Assembly: GCA_902517885.1 (NCBI GenBank)
Contig: CABYDZ010000002.1
Span: 135,805-198,812 of the forward strand
Length of the DNA: 63,008 bases
From: an uncultured Pelagibacteraceae bacterium
Lineage (GTDB): Bacteria > Pseudomonadota > Alphaproteobacteria > Pelagibacterales > AG-422-B15
Direction: 5' to 3'
Below are positions 55,272-63,008 of this stretch, in pieces (within the stretch, counting starts at the first letter, position 1; each line of letters starts with the position of its first letter). The position numbers and the translations under genes were made by a program. Under the pieces are notes generated by a model. The model saw only the letters and a list, made by a program, of their open reading frames with translations. It was not told the DNA's origin and made no database searches.

Positions 55272-56378
55272 TTACTGTTTTGGAAAGTAATCTTCCTTTT
55301 GACCTTCACGATATACATCTGTGGTTGCGCAGTGAAGTGCGCCACCGAACGGATAAGCATCTCTAAAAGGAATAGGAATAACTTCAAAACCTAATTTACT
55401 AATTTGTTCACATTGATAGACCTCACTCTCTTCTACACACACAGTTTTTGGATCTATAACCAAAACATTCATGCTCAACCAAATGCTAGAATAGCATAAA
55501 GGAGGTGGTTCATTATGTGCGGGCTGAGCAGCATCAATAATTTGCCATTCGTTTTGTTCAAAAATTTTTCTCTGCTCGTCAGGTAATCGCCTTGTTGGGT
55601 TATTAATTATGAGACCTGGTTTTAAAGGAGTGAATGTTGCATCTATGTGAATAGGATAGGGATCACCTGGAAAATTTAAGGTATGAATTCTATGTTCCTT
55701 GAAGTGCCTCTTGAGCCAATTGCTTCCTTTTAAATTAGTTGTAAACCCATGTTGTACAAATAAATCTTTTCCCATTCTTAAAATATCTGCGGCATCAAAT
55801 AGTATTTCTTTTTCGGTTGTCACGAATTCCCTTTTTGCAACCATATCTAATCGTTCATCTAACGATATTTCATCATTTAAATAATTTTCTCGATAGCTAC
55901 TATCTGTTAATCTTGGTTTGGGTGCAGTTTCCATTCTCATATCTGGATCTTCATTGTAATATTTTTCTAATAATGGTCTGTAACAAAGATATTCAAACCA
56001 TCTCGACCTATAGGACATTGTGGCTTCAAGCATTTCATTCCCAAGAGTAAGAATAACATCTCGAGGAGGCATGCAGCCAAACATTGATCCATTTTCCCAG
56101 TCGGGTGTCGAAATTTTTTGATTAAAGTCAAGCGGAGTAGGTCGATCAACTTTTATTCCTCTTTTTTCTAAAATATTTGAAAAATTATCCAGTTGATAGT
56201 TAGCCTTATGTATAGATTCTTCACTTCGGGGGCCATGCATTCCCTTCATATCACTATCCTCAGGTATCTTTGGATCAGTTGCAGGTTCGGCAGGTGGTAT
56301 GCAACAGTTATCTGCTTTTCCAACTATTATGTGTTTGAGTGGATCCCACTCATTCCAGGAATTTACAATTTTAACCAT
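55272..56378 (-). CDS. glycine amidinotransferase (AGAT)-family enzyme
   Basis: 368 residues. WDPLKHIIVGKAD at the N-terminus and the catalytic set of the L-arginine:x amidinotransferases: FDAADILRMGKDLFVQ (Asp), HIDATFTPLKPG (His) and GGALHCATTDVYR (nucleophile Cys350). These enzymes move the amidino group of arginine to an amine such as glycine, giving guanidinoacetate, or to an inosamine. The acceptor cannot be fixed from sequence. It is divergent from the flavoprotein-like gene, which may share its control region. Confidence 0.88.
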   Translation of the reverse strand: MVKIVNSWNEWDPLKHIIVGKADNCCIPPAEPATDPKIPEDSDMKGMHGPRSEESIHKANYQLDNFSNILEKRGIKVDRPTPLDFNQKISTPDWENGSMFGCMPPRDVILTLGNEMLEATMSYRSRWFEYLCYRPLLEKYYNEDPDMRMETAPKPRLTDSSYRENYLNDEISLDERLDMVAKREFVTTEKEILFDAADILRMGKDLFVQHGFTTNLKGSNWLKRHFKEHRIHTLNFPGDPYPIHIDATFTPLKPGLIINNPTRRLPDEQRKIFEQNEWQIIDAAQPAHNEPPPLCYSSIWLSMNVLVIDPKTVCVEESEVYQCEQISKLGFEVIPIPFRDAYPFGGALHCATTDVYREGQKEDYFPKQ

Positions 56379-56473
56379 AGTTTTCTGACAATAAATTTGA
56401 AAAAATATTGCCTTGAATTCAAGCTAAATTGAAAGTAAGAGTCAAGCAATTTTCATTAAACAAGGAGTTGATC

Positions 56474-57994
56474 TTGGTAAATAATAATGAGAGTTTTGAC
56501 ACTGTTATCGTTGGCTCAGGGCTATTAGGGCAGATTTGTGCACTGCTGTGTAGTAAATTTAATTTAAAAACATTATTAATCTCAAAAAACTCTATTAATG
56601 AAAACGCCTTAAAAGAGATCTCGTTTGATGAAGAAACAGCAAGATTGTTAGACGGCATTGGAGTTTATTCCAAGATTAACGATTTAATCAATATGCCTAC
56701 ATATACTGATTTAGTAACTACAGACTCTACTATTGTGCAACGTAGTCCTGTCATTAAAGCAAAGAATAGCTTTCCTTCTTTAATGACATTTATTCCAGGC
56801 GATCTTGAAGAAGAAATGCTTAAAAGTTGCAGTGAAGATCCAAATATAAAGGTGTTAGATAATTTTTTTATTTCTCATTTTGAGAGTGGTACAAATTCTT
56901 ATTCTCTCAAAAATGCTAATAGCACAATCAAAGTTGAAGCACCTTTTTTGATTTGCTCAGACGAAAGTGATGAATTTGTAAATAAAAAATTAAATATCAA
57001 TTATGATGACCTTGGTTACGCAAGAGAGTGGCTTATAGTAGATATTTCTCTTAAAAATAGAGATGATCTAGAAAACGTTTTTAGACAGATATGCGATCCG
57101 ATCAGACCAACATCATATATTGCACTTTCTGAGATACGATACCGATTTCAATTTCAGCTATTAACTGGAGAAAAAAAAGAGGATATGTGTTCAATAAGTA
57201 AAGTTCATGATTTAATCTCAAATTGGCTTACTCCCCATCAGTACAACATTGAATATTTAACAACTTTTGAGTTTAAGGGTAGGTGTGCATATAATTTTCA
57301 AACGGAAAATATTTTTCTAATTGGCAAGGCTGCATATCAGATTCCGCCATATGCAGCACAAAGTTTAAATAGTGGAATAAGAGATTTAGTAAACCTAATT
57401 TGGAAAATAAATTTAATAACAAATTACAAAGCTAAAGATAAGATTATTTATTCTTATAATGTCGAACGAAATGCAAAAATTAGGCAAACAATCAAGTCCT
57501 CTATTGTGCTAGGACAGCTAATCGATTCTATTTCTGTTGCTCTTCAAAATAATACTCCTCTTGAAGAAGCCATAGCACCTGAAGCAAGAGAGCAGGCATT
57601 TGGTAAGATGAGTAAATTTAGTGATGATATTAATGAGCCAGGCATTTACAATTCTATAGCTCACGATATCTATACAGGAAAACGTTTAGCAAAAAACTTA
57701 AGAGATAAAAATAATACCCTTATAGATATGGATAAAAACATAGGTTTTAATTTTTCTATAATTTCGAAAAATAATATATTCGATCACCTTGAACATGATA
57801 CTGTTAGTAAATTAAAAGAACTTGGTTTTAAATTTCTATGTAATATTCAAGAAATTGATTCAGACCTAAATCTAACAGAGGTTTTGACATTGGGAGATAT
57901 TATTGTAAGGCCTGATATGAAAATATTTGGCGTATCTTCGGAGAAATTATCTATCGAGCAAATGTGCCAGGATTTATTGAGCCAAATCACTTAG
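56474..57994 (+). CDS. degenerate FAD_binding_3 (MhpA/PheA-like) aromatic hydroxylase relative
   Basis: 506 residues from TTG 56474, chosen because AAGGAG (56462-56467) sits 6 bases upstream; the frame is open further upstream. VIVGSGLLGQ (GSGLLG at 14-19) keeps the dinucleotide fold, and PPYAAQSLNSGIRDLVNLIWKI matches the MhpA class of single-component hydroxylases. But the FAD motif normally reading GD-x-AH is GKAAY here (G284, K285), the DG motif reads SDESDE, and the ribose-binding acidic residue after strand 2 is Ser. Normal flavin binding is doubtful; a pseudoenzyme or a changed cofactor is possible. Confidence 0.75.
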   Translation: MVNNNESFDTVIVGSGLLGQICALLCSKFNLKTLLISKNSINENALKEISFDEETARLLDGIGVYSKINDLINMPTYTDLVTTDSTIVQRSPVIKAKNSFPSLMTFIPGDLEEEMLKSCSEDPNIKVLDNFFISHFESGTNSYSLKNANSTIKVEAPFLICSDESDEFVNKKLNINYDDLGYAREWLIVDISLKNRDDLENVFRQICDPIRPTSYIALSEIRYRFQFQLLTGEKKEDMCSISKVHDLISNWLTPHQYNIEYLTTFEFKGRCAYNFQTENIFLIGKAAYQIPPYAAQSLNSGIRDLVNLIWKINLITNYKAKDKIIYSYNVERNAKIRQTIKSSIVLGQLIDSISVALQNNTPLEEAIAPEAREQAFGKMSKFSDDINEPGIYNSIAHDIYTGKRLAKNLRDKNNTLIDMDKNIGFNFSIISKNNIFDHLEHDTVSKLKELGFKFLCNIQEIDSDLNLTEVLTLGDIIVRPDMKIFGVSSEKLSIEQMCQDLLSQIT

Positions 57995-58133
57995 AATCAA
58001 ATATTTAAAATACACTTAAAAATGAGTGGTATAAATATCACAATTTTTCATAGCATGTGAATAATCAAGTAAAATCAATATCTTAAAGATTACAAGAACC
58101 TTGTTTAGCTATATTTTGAAGTTAAAGTCTGTA

Positions 58134-58155
58134 TAAATACTACATATAGTATTTA
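58134..58155. promoter_or_regulatory. 22-bp inverted repeat upstream of the small membrane genes
   Basis: TAAATACTA (58134-58142) and TAGTATTTA (58147-58155) are a perfect 9-bp inverted repeat around CATA, 25 bases before the ATG at 58181. The position suits an operator or an overlapping promoter. It is AT-rich, so chance is possible. Confidence 0.4.
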
Positions 58156-58180
58156 ATAACATGACAAATAAGGGGGAGTT

Positions 58181-58396
58181 ATGATTAGAAACGCACAAAA
58201 CGCAATAAAAGCCTTAACGAGTCTTGGGCTTTCATTATTAGCACTGGGAATTGTAATAGGTCTATTAAGTGGTGGTAGTCTGCCATTTGTAGGAAATATT
58301 GCCAGCAATATAGTTTCTCTTGTAAGCCAATTAGGTAATGCAGGTGTAGTCGGGTTGATTGCAGTTGGTGTTATTCTTTGGTTGTTCAGAGACTAA
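58181..58396 (+). CDS. small two-helix membrane protein A (tandem paralogue 1)
   Basis: 71 residues with a strong ribosome site (AGGGGGAG). Two membrane helices (about 14-29 and 53-69) flank a loop reading SLPFVGNIASNIVSLVSQLGNAGVVGLIAVGVILWLF. The block PF-(V/L)-G...N-(I/L)-V-x-L...LG-x-x-GVVG-(L/I)-I is shared with the next gene, showing ancient tandem duplication. No family recognised. Short basic N-terminus suggests a cytoplasmic N-end. Confidence 0.8.
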   Translation: MIRNAQNAIKALTSLGLSLLALGIVIGLLSGGSLPFVGNIASNIVSLVSQLGNAGVVGLIAVGVILWLFRD

Positions 58397-58403
58397 TTAA
58401 ACT

Positions 58404-58433
58404 TTCACTTCCTTGCATTAGCAGGGAAGTGAA
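58404..58433 (+). other. intercistronic 13-bp hairpin between the two small membrane genes
   Basis: TTCACTTCCTTGC (58404-58416) pairs with GCAGGGAAGTGAA (58421-58433) around the loop ATTA, with a single G-T pair. There is no following T tract, so it is more likely an RNA-stabilising or processing hairpin than an intrinsic terminator. It fills most of the 50-base gap between the genes. Confidence 0.7.
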
Positions 58434-58446
58434 TTTAAGGTAACTA

Positions 58447-58674
58447 ATGATATCCAGAATTAAGCAAATATTGAGAGAAATCATAGACTTTGGTCTATTA
58501 CTGATTGCTATAGCAATAATTTTGGAAGTACTTTTTGGCCCTTCATCTCCATTTTTAGGTAAAGGTATTACTGATAACTTAGTTGGATTATTCAACAGAC
58601 TTGGAAGTGAGGGCGTTGTCGGGATTATATCTGTTGCAATAATAATTTATCTTTGGAACAGACTGCAGAGATAA
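58447..58674 (+). CDS. small two-helix membrane protein B (tandem paralogue 2)
   Basis: 75 residues, paralogue of the protein encoded at 58181. Helices at about 13-29 and 54-71 surround SPFLGKGITDNLVGLFNRLGSEGVVGIISVAIIIYLW. Differs by a longer, amphipathic basic N-terminus (MISRIKQILREI) and a basic C-terminal end (NRLQR). An AAGG lies before its ATG. The next gene, 84 bases on, is the solute-binding protein of an amino-acid transporter. Function unknown. Confidence 0.78.
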   Translation: MISRIKQILREIIDFGLLLIAIAIILEVLFGPSSPFLGKGITDNLVGLFNRLGSEGVVGIISVAIIIYLWNRLQR

Positions 58675-58758
58675 TACTGAAAAACTAACATTTTTCTTGC
58701 TCATTTCATTTTTTTATTAGAACCTAGCAATCTATTATTACAATTTGGAGGTATTTAA

Positions 58759-59592
58759 GTGAGAAATTTAAAATCAATAATGGTAGGGCTAATGATATCA
58801 GCTTTATCGACAGCTGCATTTGCTGACGGTCACTGGTCTACAATAAAAATTGGCACTGAGGGTGCTTATGAACCATGGAACTTTACAGACTCAGACGGCA
58901 ACCTAGTTGGAGCTGAATTAGATCTTGCAAGAGACTTATGTGCTCGCATGAACGCTGAATGTGAATTTGTACAACAAGACTGGGATGGAATCATTCCTGC
59001 ATTGGTAAATGGTAAGTATGATGTAATCATGGCTGGGATGTCTGTTACTGAAGAGCGAAAAAAAACAATAAGCTTTTCTAAAGCTTATATGACTGAGCCA
59101 GCGAGATTTTTCGCATTAAATAGCTCGCCATTGAGTACGTTTTCATCGGCAAAAAATTTGAATTTGGATGATGATGGGGATTCAACTTCTGGAACTATTA
59201 GTGCTCTAAATAATGCAATGAAAGGCATGAATGTTGGTGTTACAGTTGCAACAATCCATGAGGATTTTGCAAATAAATACCTTGATTCAAATCTGAAGGT
59301 TTATCCAACTCAAGATGAAATGAACCTTGATTTAGCGGCTGGTAGAATCGATGCAATGTTATGTGACGTTGGTACAGCTGAAGCATTTATGGAAACAGCT
59401 GGTGGTTCAGATGTAGTAACTTTTGGTCCAAATGTATTTGGAGGGTTACTCGGTGAAGGTGTAGGAGCTGGAATCAGACAAGGTGATGCAGATTTAAAAG
59501 CAATGTTTGATAAAGCTATTGCTGATGCAGCTGCTGATGGAACTATTTCTAAAATTTCTATGCAATGGTTTGGAAAAGACTTGGCTCCATAA
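58759..59592 (+). CDS. amino-acid ABC transporter solute-binding protein (SBP_bac_3)
   Basis: 277 residues, GTG start with GGAGG upstream. Signal peptide ends AAFA (about residue 23). The mature part shows KIGTEGAYEPWNFTD, GAELDLARDLCARM, DWDGIIPALVNGKYDVIMAGMSVTEERK and a late GVGAGIRQGDADL, as in the Lys/Arg/Orn- and His-binding family 3 proteins. It captures a polar amino acid or opine in the periplasm. A strong terminator follows before the permease genes. Confidence 0.95.
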   Translation: MRNLKSIMVGLMISALSTAAFADGHWSTIKIGTEGAYEPWNFTDSDGNLVGAELDLARDLCARMNAECEFVQQDWDGIIPALVNGKYDVIMAGMSVTEERKKTISFSKAYMTEPARFFALNSSPLSTFSSAKNLNLDDDGDSTSGTISALNNAMKGMNVGVTVATIHEDFANKYLDSNLKVYPTQDEMNLDLAAGRIDAMLCDVGTAEAFMETAGGSDVVTFGPNVFGGLLGEGVGAGIRQGDADLKAMFDKAIADAAADGTISKISMQWFGKDLAP

Positions 59593-59616
59593 TTTTGTTA
59601 ACAATAATATAAAAAG

Positions 59617-59649
59617 ACGGCTGTTTTCTTAAAGCAGCCGTTTTTTTTT
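59617..59649 (+). terminator. intrinsic terminator between binding protein and permease genes
   Basis: ACGGCTG (59617-59623) pairs with CAGCCGT (59635-59641), followed by nine T residues (59641-59649). It lies 25 bases after the binding-protein stop and 11 before the first permease. Partial read-through would give more binding protein than permease, a common arrangement in ABC importers. Confidence 0.9.
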
Positions 59650-59659
59650 ATCTAAATAT

Positions 59660-60373
59660 ATGTTTGATGTTTTTGCATTAGGTCCAACAGGATGGGGAGA
59701 CGAAATGCTCATGGGTGCCGTAATGACGGTTCTTGTCAGTTCATCATCATTATTACTTGGAATAACACTAGGAATAGTCTTCGCGGCATGCAAGCTATCT
59801 AATTTTTTCATTCTAAGAGCTATCGCAGCAGTTTATACAACAATTATTAGAGGCATACCTGAGCTATTAGTAATCTATTTACTTTTTTTTGGAGGTAGTA
59901 GTGCCGTTATGTATCTAGCTAAGATATTTGGATACATGGGTTATATTGAACTTAATGCTTTTACAATTGGTACGATTGCTGTTGGAGCAATCTCAGGTGC
60001 ATATTCGACAGAGGTCATAAGGGGAGCAGTCAACTCAGTGCCTAAAGGACAGTTTGAGGTTGGTAAAACGCTGGGTCTCAGCGGATATAGTTTATATGGA
60101 AAAATAATTTTTCCTCAAGTTGCTCGTATTGCATTGCCAGGCATAGGGAACGTTTGGCAAATCACGTTGAAAGATACGGCACTAATAAGTGTAACAGGTC
60201 TTGTAGAAATTATGAGACAGTCACGTATTGCTGCTGGCTCAACTCATGAACCATTTATATTTTATACTGCAGCGATAATCTTATATTTACTGATAACTCG
60301 TCTTTCGAATATTTTTTTCGATAGCGCTGAAAAGAAATACTCAAAAGGCTATGTTGCTAAGGAGGCTTTATGA
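59660..60373 (+). CDS. amino-acid ABC transporter permease (HisQ-type)
   Basis: 237 residues, five membrane helices. The ABC-permease loop GAVNSVPKGQFEVGKTLGLSGYSLYGKIIFPQ contacts the ATPase. With IIRGIPELLVIYLLFF near residue 72-87 it fits the polar amino-acid permease family. Overlaps the second permease by 4 bases. The symbol is not given because substrate is unknown. Confidence 0.94.
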   Translation: MFDVFALGPTGWGDEMLMGAVMTVLVSSSSLLLGITLGIVFAACKLSNFFILRAIAAVYTTIIRGIPELLVIYLLFFGGSSAVMYLAKIFGYMGYIELNAFTIGTIAVGAISGAYSTEVIRGAVNSVPKGQFEVGKTLGLSGYSLYGKIIFPQVARIALPGIGNVWQITLKDTALISVTGLVEIMRQSRIAAGSTHEPFIFYTAAIILYLLITRLSNIFFDSAEKKYSKGYVAKEAL

Positions 60374-61053
60374 GATTTGAGCTAATGTATGAGTCATTCT
60401 TTAAAATAGTTGAAGGAATCCCTCTTACTTTGCAGGTAGTCTCAATCTCTACAATATTAGGTATTTTTCTTGCGGTAGCAGTTGCATTAATGAGAATTTC
60501 TGGAAATAGATTAATGTCATTACCCGCTTATTATTTTGTATATCTCATAAGAGGCACACCTCTGCTGTTACAACTTTACTTTGTTTACTATGGACTAAGT
60601 CAATTTGAGGTTATTAGAGAGAGTATACTATGGCCAATATTAAAAGAACCTTACTGGTGTGGAATTATCACACTAACCATAAGTACAGGAGCATATTCTT
60701 CAGAAATAATTCGTGGGGGAATATTATCCGTTTCAAAGAATTATATTGAGGCTTCAGGAGCTCTTGGATTATCGCAGATAAAAACTTTCATCCTAATTAC
60801 ATTGCCAATTACGGTGAGACAAGCGCTTCCAGCATATGGCAATGAACTTATTTTAATGGTTAAAGCAAGTTCTCTCATTTCTATTGTTACCTTGATGGAA
60901 ATAACTGGAATAGCGAGAACAATTATATCTAAAACCTATGCTCCAGTTGAAATATTTCTCGTAGCTGGTTCAATTTATTTGGTGATAAATTTCATAATTG
61001 TCATCTTTGTCAACCTTGCAGAAAGAAGGCTTGGAATAGAAAAGGCTACGTAA
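60370..61053 (+). CDS. amino-acid ABC transporter permease (HisM-type)
   Basis: 227 residues, five membrane helices, with IRGTPLLLQLYFVYYGL and the EAA-type loop GGILSVSKNYIEASGALGLSQIKTFILITLP. It should form a heterodimer with the upstream permease. No ATP-binding subunit gene follows; the next gene is on the other strand, overlapping by 8 bases, so the ATPase must be encoded elsewhere. Confidence 0.94.
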   Translation: MRFELMYESFFKIVEGIPLTLQVVSISTILGIFLAVAVALMRISGNRLMSLPAYYFVYLIRGTPLLLQLYFVYYGLSQFEVIRESILWPILKEPYWCGIITLTISTGAYSSEIIRGGILSVSKNYIEASGALGLSQIKTFILITLPITVRQALPAYGNELILMVKASSLISIVTLMEITGIARTIISKTYAPVEIFLVAGSIYLVINFIIVIFVNLAERRLGIEKAT

Positions 61054-61519
61054 GGTTTTTTACGAAATTATATTCTACAGTATCACTGATGTCATACAAT
61101 CTTCTTGTCTTCTTTGATTTTTCATAATCCATTTTTAAATACATCTTATGAGCTTCCTTAAACCTAGTATCTGTCCACAAGATTACTTTTGATTTATTCT
61201 CTCTCACGGCAATATTTTCAACTTTTTTAACCAAATGTTTTGCCAATCCTTTTCTTCTAAATTTTTGGTCAATGTATAGTTTATGGATTTCAATTTCATT
61301 TTTTTTACTCGGAAGATAACCCATACATCCAATAATTTTATTTTTATCTTCTACAACCCAAAACTTCCCTCTTTGTCTGCGGAAATAAGAGTAAATATAC
61401 TTTAGTTCTGGTGAGTCATTGTCAACATCGAGAAAGCAGTTTTGATAGTCTTTAAAACATTTTCTGATTAATTTAATAATCTGTTCTGAGTCTTTATTTC
61501 TTGCTAGTCTGAGATTCAT
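61046..61519 (-). CDS. GNAT-family N-acetyltransferase
   Basis: 157 residues. Motif A KLYIDQKFRRKGLAKHLVKKVE, with R-R-x-G-L-A forming the acetyl-CoA pyrophosphate loop, and motif B KSKVILWTDTRFKEAHKMYLKMDYEKS. Acetylates an unknown amine. Divergent from the SDR gene 20 bases away. Confidence 0.9.
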   Translation of the reverse strand: MNLRLARNKDSEQIIKLIRKCFKDYQNCFLDVDNDSPELKYIYSYFRRQRGKFWVVEDKNKIIGCMGYLPSKKNEIEIHKLYIDQKFRRKGLAKHLVKKVENIAVRENKSKVILWTDTRFKEAHKMYLKMDYEKSKKTRRLYDISDTVEYNFVKNLT

Positions 61520-61539
61520 AAGATTTAATTATACTTTAA

Positions 61540-62349
61540 ATGAGCTATTTTAATAATAAAACGATATGGATTACAGGAGCTTCTTCTGGAATAGGCGAGG
61601 CATTGGCCGTACATCTTTCAAAACTAAATGCGAACCTCATTCTTACTGCTAGACGAAAAGACGAACTAGAAAGGGTCAAAAATAGATGTGGCAACAGCAA
61701 TGTGCATATTTTTCCTTGTGATCTAGAGAATATAGATAATATAAATGAACTATCAAACAAAGTTCATGCTCAGTTTAAACAAATCGATATTTTGATAAAT
61801 AATGCAGGAGTATCAGCATGGTCATCTATAAAGGATACAGATTTTGATGTATTTGAAAAAGTTATGAAACTCAATTATTTGTCTGTCGTTAAATTAACAC
61901 AGTCTGTACTGCCAAAAATGATTGAACGTAAGTCTGGGCAAATAGTCGCAAATACAAGTTTATTAGGCGTTTTAGCAATAAAAAATAGAGGAGTATACGC
62001 ATCTTCTAAGCACGCAATGCATGGCTTCATGAATGTTCTGCGGGCAGAAATGCATGAACACAACATCAAAGTGAACACTGTCGCCCCGGGTTTAGTGGAT
62101 ACAGAAGTTGGGGTTAAGGCCTTAACTGAAGATGGCTCAACATATGGAAAAAATGATAGAGGTCATGCTACTAAGGGAATGTCAGCAGAAGATGCTGCTA
62201 ACATGATATTGAATGCAATAAGAAAAGATAAAAGGGAAACTTATATCATTCCAATGTTTAGTATTTCAAAAATTGCAATTTATCTAAACAGGTTTTTGCC
62301 TGGCATAGCATCAATATGGTCACGAAACTATAATGAAGTAGAAGATTAA
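61540..62349 (+). CDS. short-chain dehydrogenase/reductase (SDR)
   Basis: 269 residues. Cofactor motif TGASSGIG at 12-19, NNAG in LINNAGVSAW, catalytic Ser in NTSLLG, and Y153/K157 in YASSK. The basic residue pair after strand 2 (ARRKDEL) suggests NADPH. The hydrophobic C-terminal region (IYLNRFLPGIASIW) is like SDRs that act on lipids at the membrane. Substrate unknown. Confidence 0.93.
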   Translation: MSYFNNKTIWITGASSGIGEALAVHLSKLNANLILTARRKDELERVKNRCGNSNVHIFPCDLENIDNINELSNKVHAQFKQIDILINNAGVSAWSSIKDTDFDVFEKVMKLNYLSVVKLTQSVLPKMIERKSGQIVANTSLLGVLAIKNRGVYASSKHAMHGFMNVLRAEMHEHNIKVNTVAPGLVDTEVGVKALTEDGSTYGKNDRGHATKGMSAEDAANMILNAIRKDKRETYIIPMFSISKIAIYLNRFLPGIASIWSRNYNEVED

Positions 62350-62358
62350 AATTTGAGT

Positions 62359-62943
62359 TTATTTCTGAATATCTTCAATTAAAAATTTCATACTGTCTAT
62401 GCCCCAAAACATTTCATTTTCAAGATAGAATGTAGGCACACCAAATGATCCTTTTCCAATAGCAAACTCAGTATTTTCCCTTAATTTGTTTTTTGTTTCA
62501 TCACTTGATATGCCCTCAGAAAATACATTAGCATCAATTCCAGATTGGTTTGCAACTTGGGTTAATATTTCTTGATCATTTAAATTCATTGCTTTCACCC
62601 AAATAGACTCAAACATCGTTTCCATGTATTTTTCTAAAAGCCCTTCTTTTTGTGCTAATACTGCGCCTCTCATATGAGGAACAGTAAGAATTGGAAAGTA
62701 AGGATTCATTTTGAATGGAATATCTAACTTCTTTGACCAACGAGTAATATCCTTAAACATGTATTCACCTTTTTTTGGCACTGAAGCAGGAGGTTGGTTT
62801 CCTGTAGCCTTGAAAATACCACCAAGTAAAACAGGCAATATTTCAACTGATGCTCCAGCATCTTTAAGAGCACTTAAGTTATTATAGGCCAAATAAGAGT
62901 AGGGACTTCCAAAATCAAAGCAAAATGTTACGTTTTTAGACAT
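62359..62943 (-). CDS. DsbA-like / 2-hydroxychromene-2-carboxylate isomerase family protein
   Basis: 194 residues. Thioredoxin fold with FCFDFGSPYSYLAYNNL at the N-terminus, where Ser replaces the redox Cys as in kappa-class GST/HCCA isomerases, then LLGGIFKATGNQPP and a C-terminal GSFGVPTFYLENEMFWGID with the cis-Pro. Likely a glutathione-dependent isomerase or conjugating enzyme; natural substrate unclear. Confidence 0.9.
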   Translation of the reverse strand: MSKNVTFCFDFGSPYSYLAYNNLSALKDAGASVEILPVLLGGIFKATGNQPPASVPKKGEYMFKDITRWSKKLDIPFKMNPYFPILTVPHMRGAVLAQKEGLLEKYMETMFESIWVKAMNLNDQEILTQVANQSGIDANVFSEGISSDETKNKLRENTEFAIGKGSFGVPTFYLENEMFWGIDSMKFLIEDIQK

Positions 62944-62984
62944 ATTTGATGGTATATATATAAAGAAAAAAAATAAATAGTAAA

Positions 62985-63008
62985 ATGAAGATTGCAGTAA
63001 TTACAGGA
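62985..63008 (+). CDS. start of a gene cut by the window end, possibly an SDR
   Basis: Eight codons, MKIAVITG, run to the window edge. The strand followed by TG resembles the start of a Rossmann-fold short-chain dehydrogenase. It is divergent from the HCCA-isomerase-like gene. Too short for more. Confidence 0.4.

Overview
The window looks like a piece of a small, AT-rich alphaproteobacterial chromosome. The main evidence is a circularly permuted (two-piece) tmRNA gene, the order amidase - rnpB - mraZ - division/cell-wall cluster - lpxC - bamD - ligA, the hflK-hflC-DUF2065-degP-miaA-ilvB-ilvN-ilvC-leuA-mreBCD-mrdA-rodA order, and an FtsZ C-terminal peptide of alphaproteobacterial type. Genes are very tightly packed (many ATGA or few-base overlaps), thymidylate synthesis uses flavin-dependent ThyX, and no mobile element, phage gene, CRISPR array or tRNA was seen. 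A streamlined free-living marine alphaproteobacterium is my inference; the species cannot be read from the sequence alone.

Layout. 1-9.4 kb: the tail of an SRAP gene, an MFS carrier, a 55-aa membrane protein, a GST, a beta-propeller protein, an ABM-like monooxygenase, a methyltransferase, a DUF2805 protein, a rhodanese, the mlaA-mlaC lipid-transport pair (minus strand), an EamA exporter and a peptidoglycan amidase. 9.4-31.4 kb: rnpB, a five-repeat MraZ operator, then one long co-directional run mraZ-ftsZ-rsmH-ftsL-ftsI-murE-murF-mraY-murD-ftsW-murG-murC-murB-ddl-ftsQ-ftsA-lpxC-bamD-ligA. ftsZ has been moved to the front of the cluster, and ftsA has lost the usual nucleotide-binding signatures. 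31.3-36.9 kb: a minus-strand run fumC-RHH-uvrD-pepP. 37.1-40.1 kb: a thioesterase, a 55-aa lipoprotein, the permuted tmRNA, thyX and mrp. 40.2-44.6 kb: hflK-hflC-DUF2065-degP-miaA, with degP out of frame at an A8 tract. 44.7-55.3 kb: ilvB-ilvN-ilvC, a leucine-attenuation leader, leuA, then the elongasome cluster mreB-mreC-mreD-mrdA-rodA. 55.3-63 kb: an amidinotransferase, a degenerate flavoprotein-hydroxylase relative, two tandem small membrane-protein paralogues, an amino-acid ABC transporter lacking its ATPase gene, a GNAT, an SDR, a DsbA-like isomerase and the first codons of another gene.

How they work together: the 9.9-31.4 kb run makes and polymerises septal peptidoglycan (MurB-F, MraY, MurG, FtsW/FtsI) together with division proteins and the first committed lipid A enzyme; the 49.9-55.3 kb run supplies the lateral-wall counterpart (MreBCD, PBP2, RodA). 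ilvBNC and leuA make branched-chain amino acids, with leuA apparently sensing leucyl-tRNA through a leader peptide in which 8 of 10 consecutive codons are Leu. The observations most worth following up are that attenuator, the MraZ operator with the relocated ftsZ, the tmRNA with a 7-nt spacer, the degP frameshift, the degenerate FtsA and flavoprotein, and the tandem small membrane proteins.
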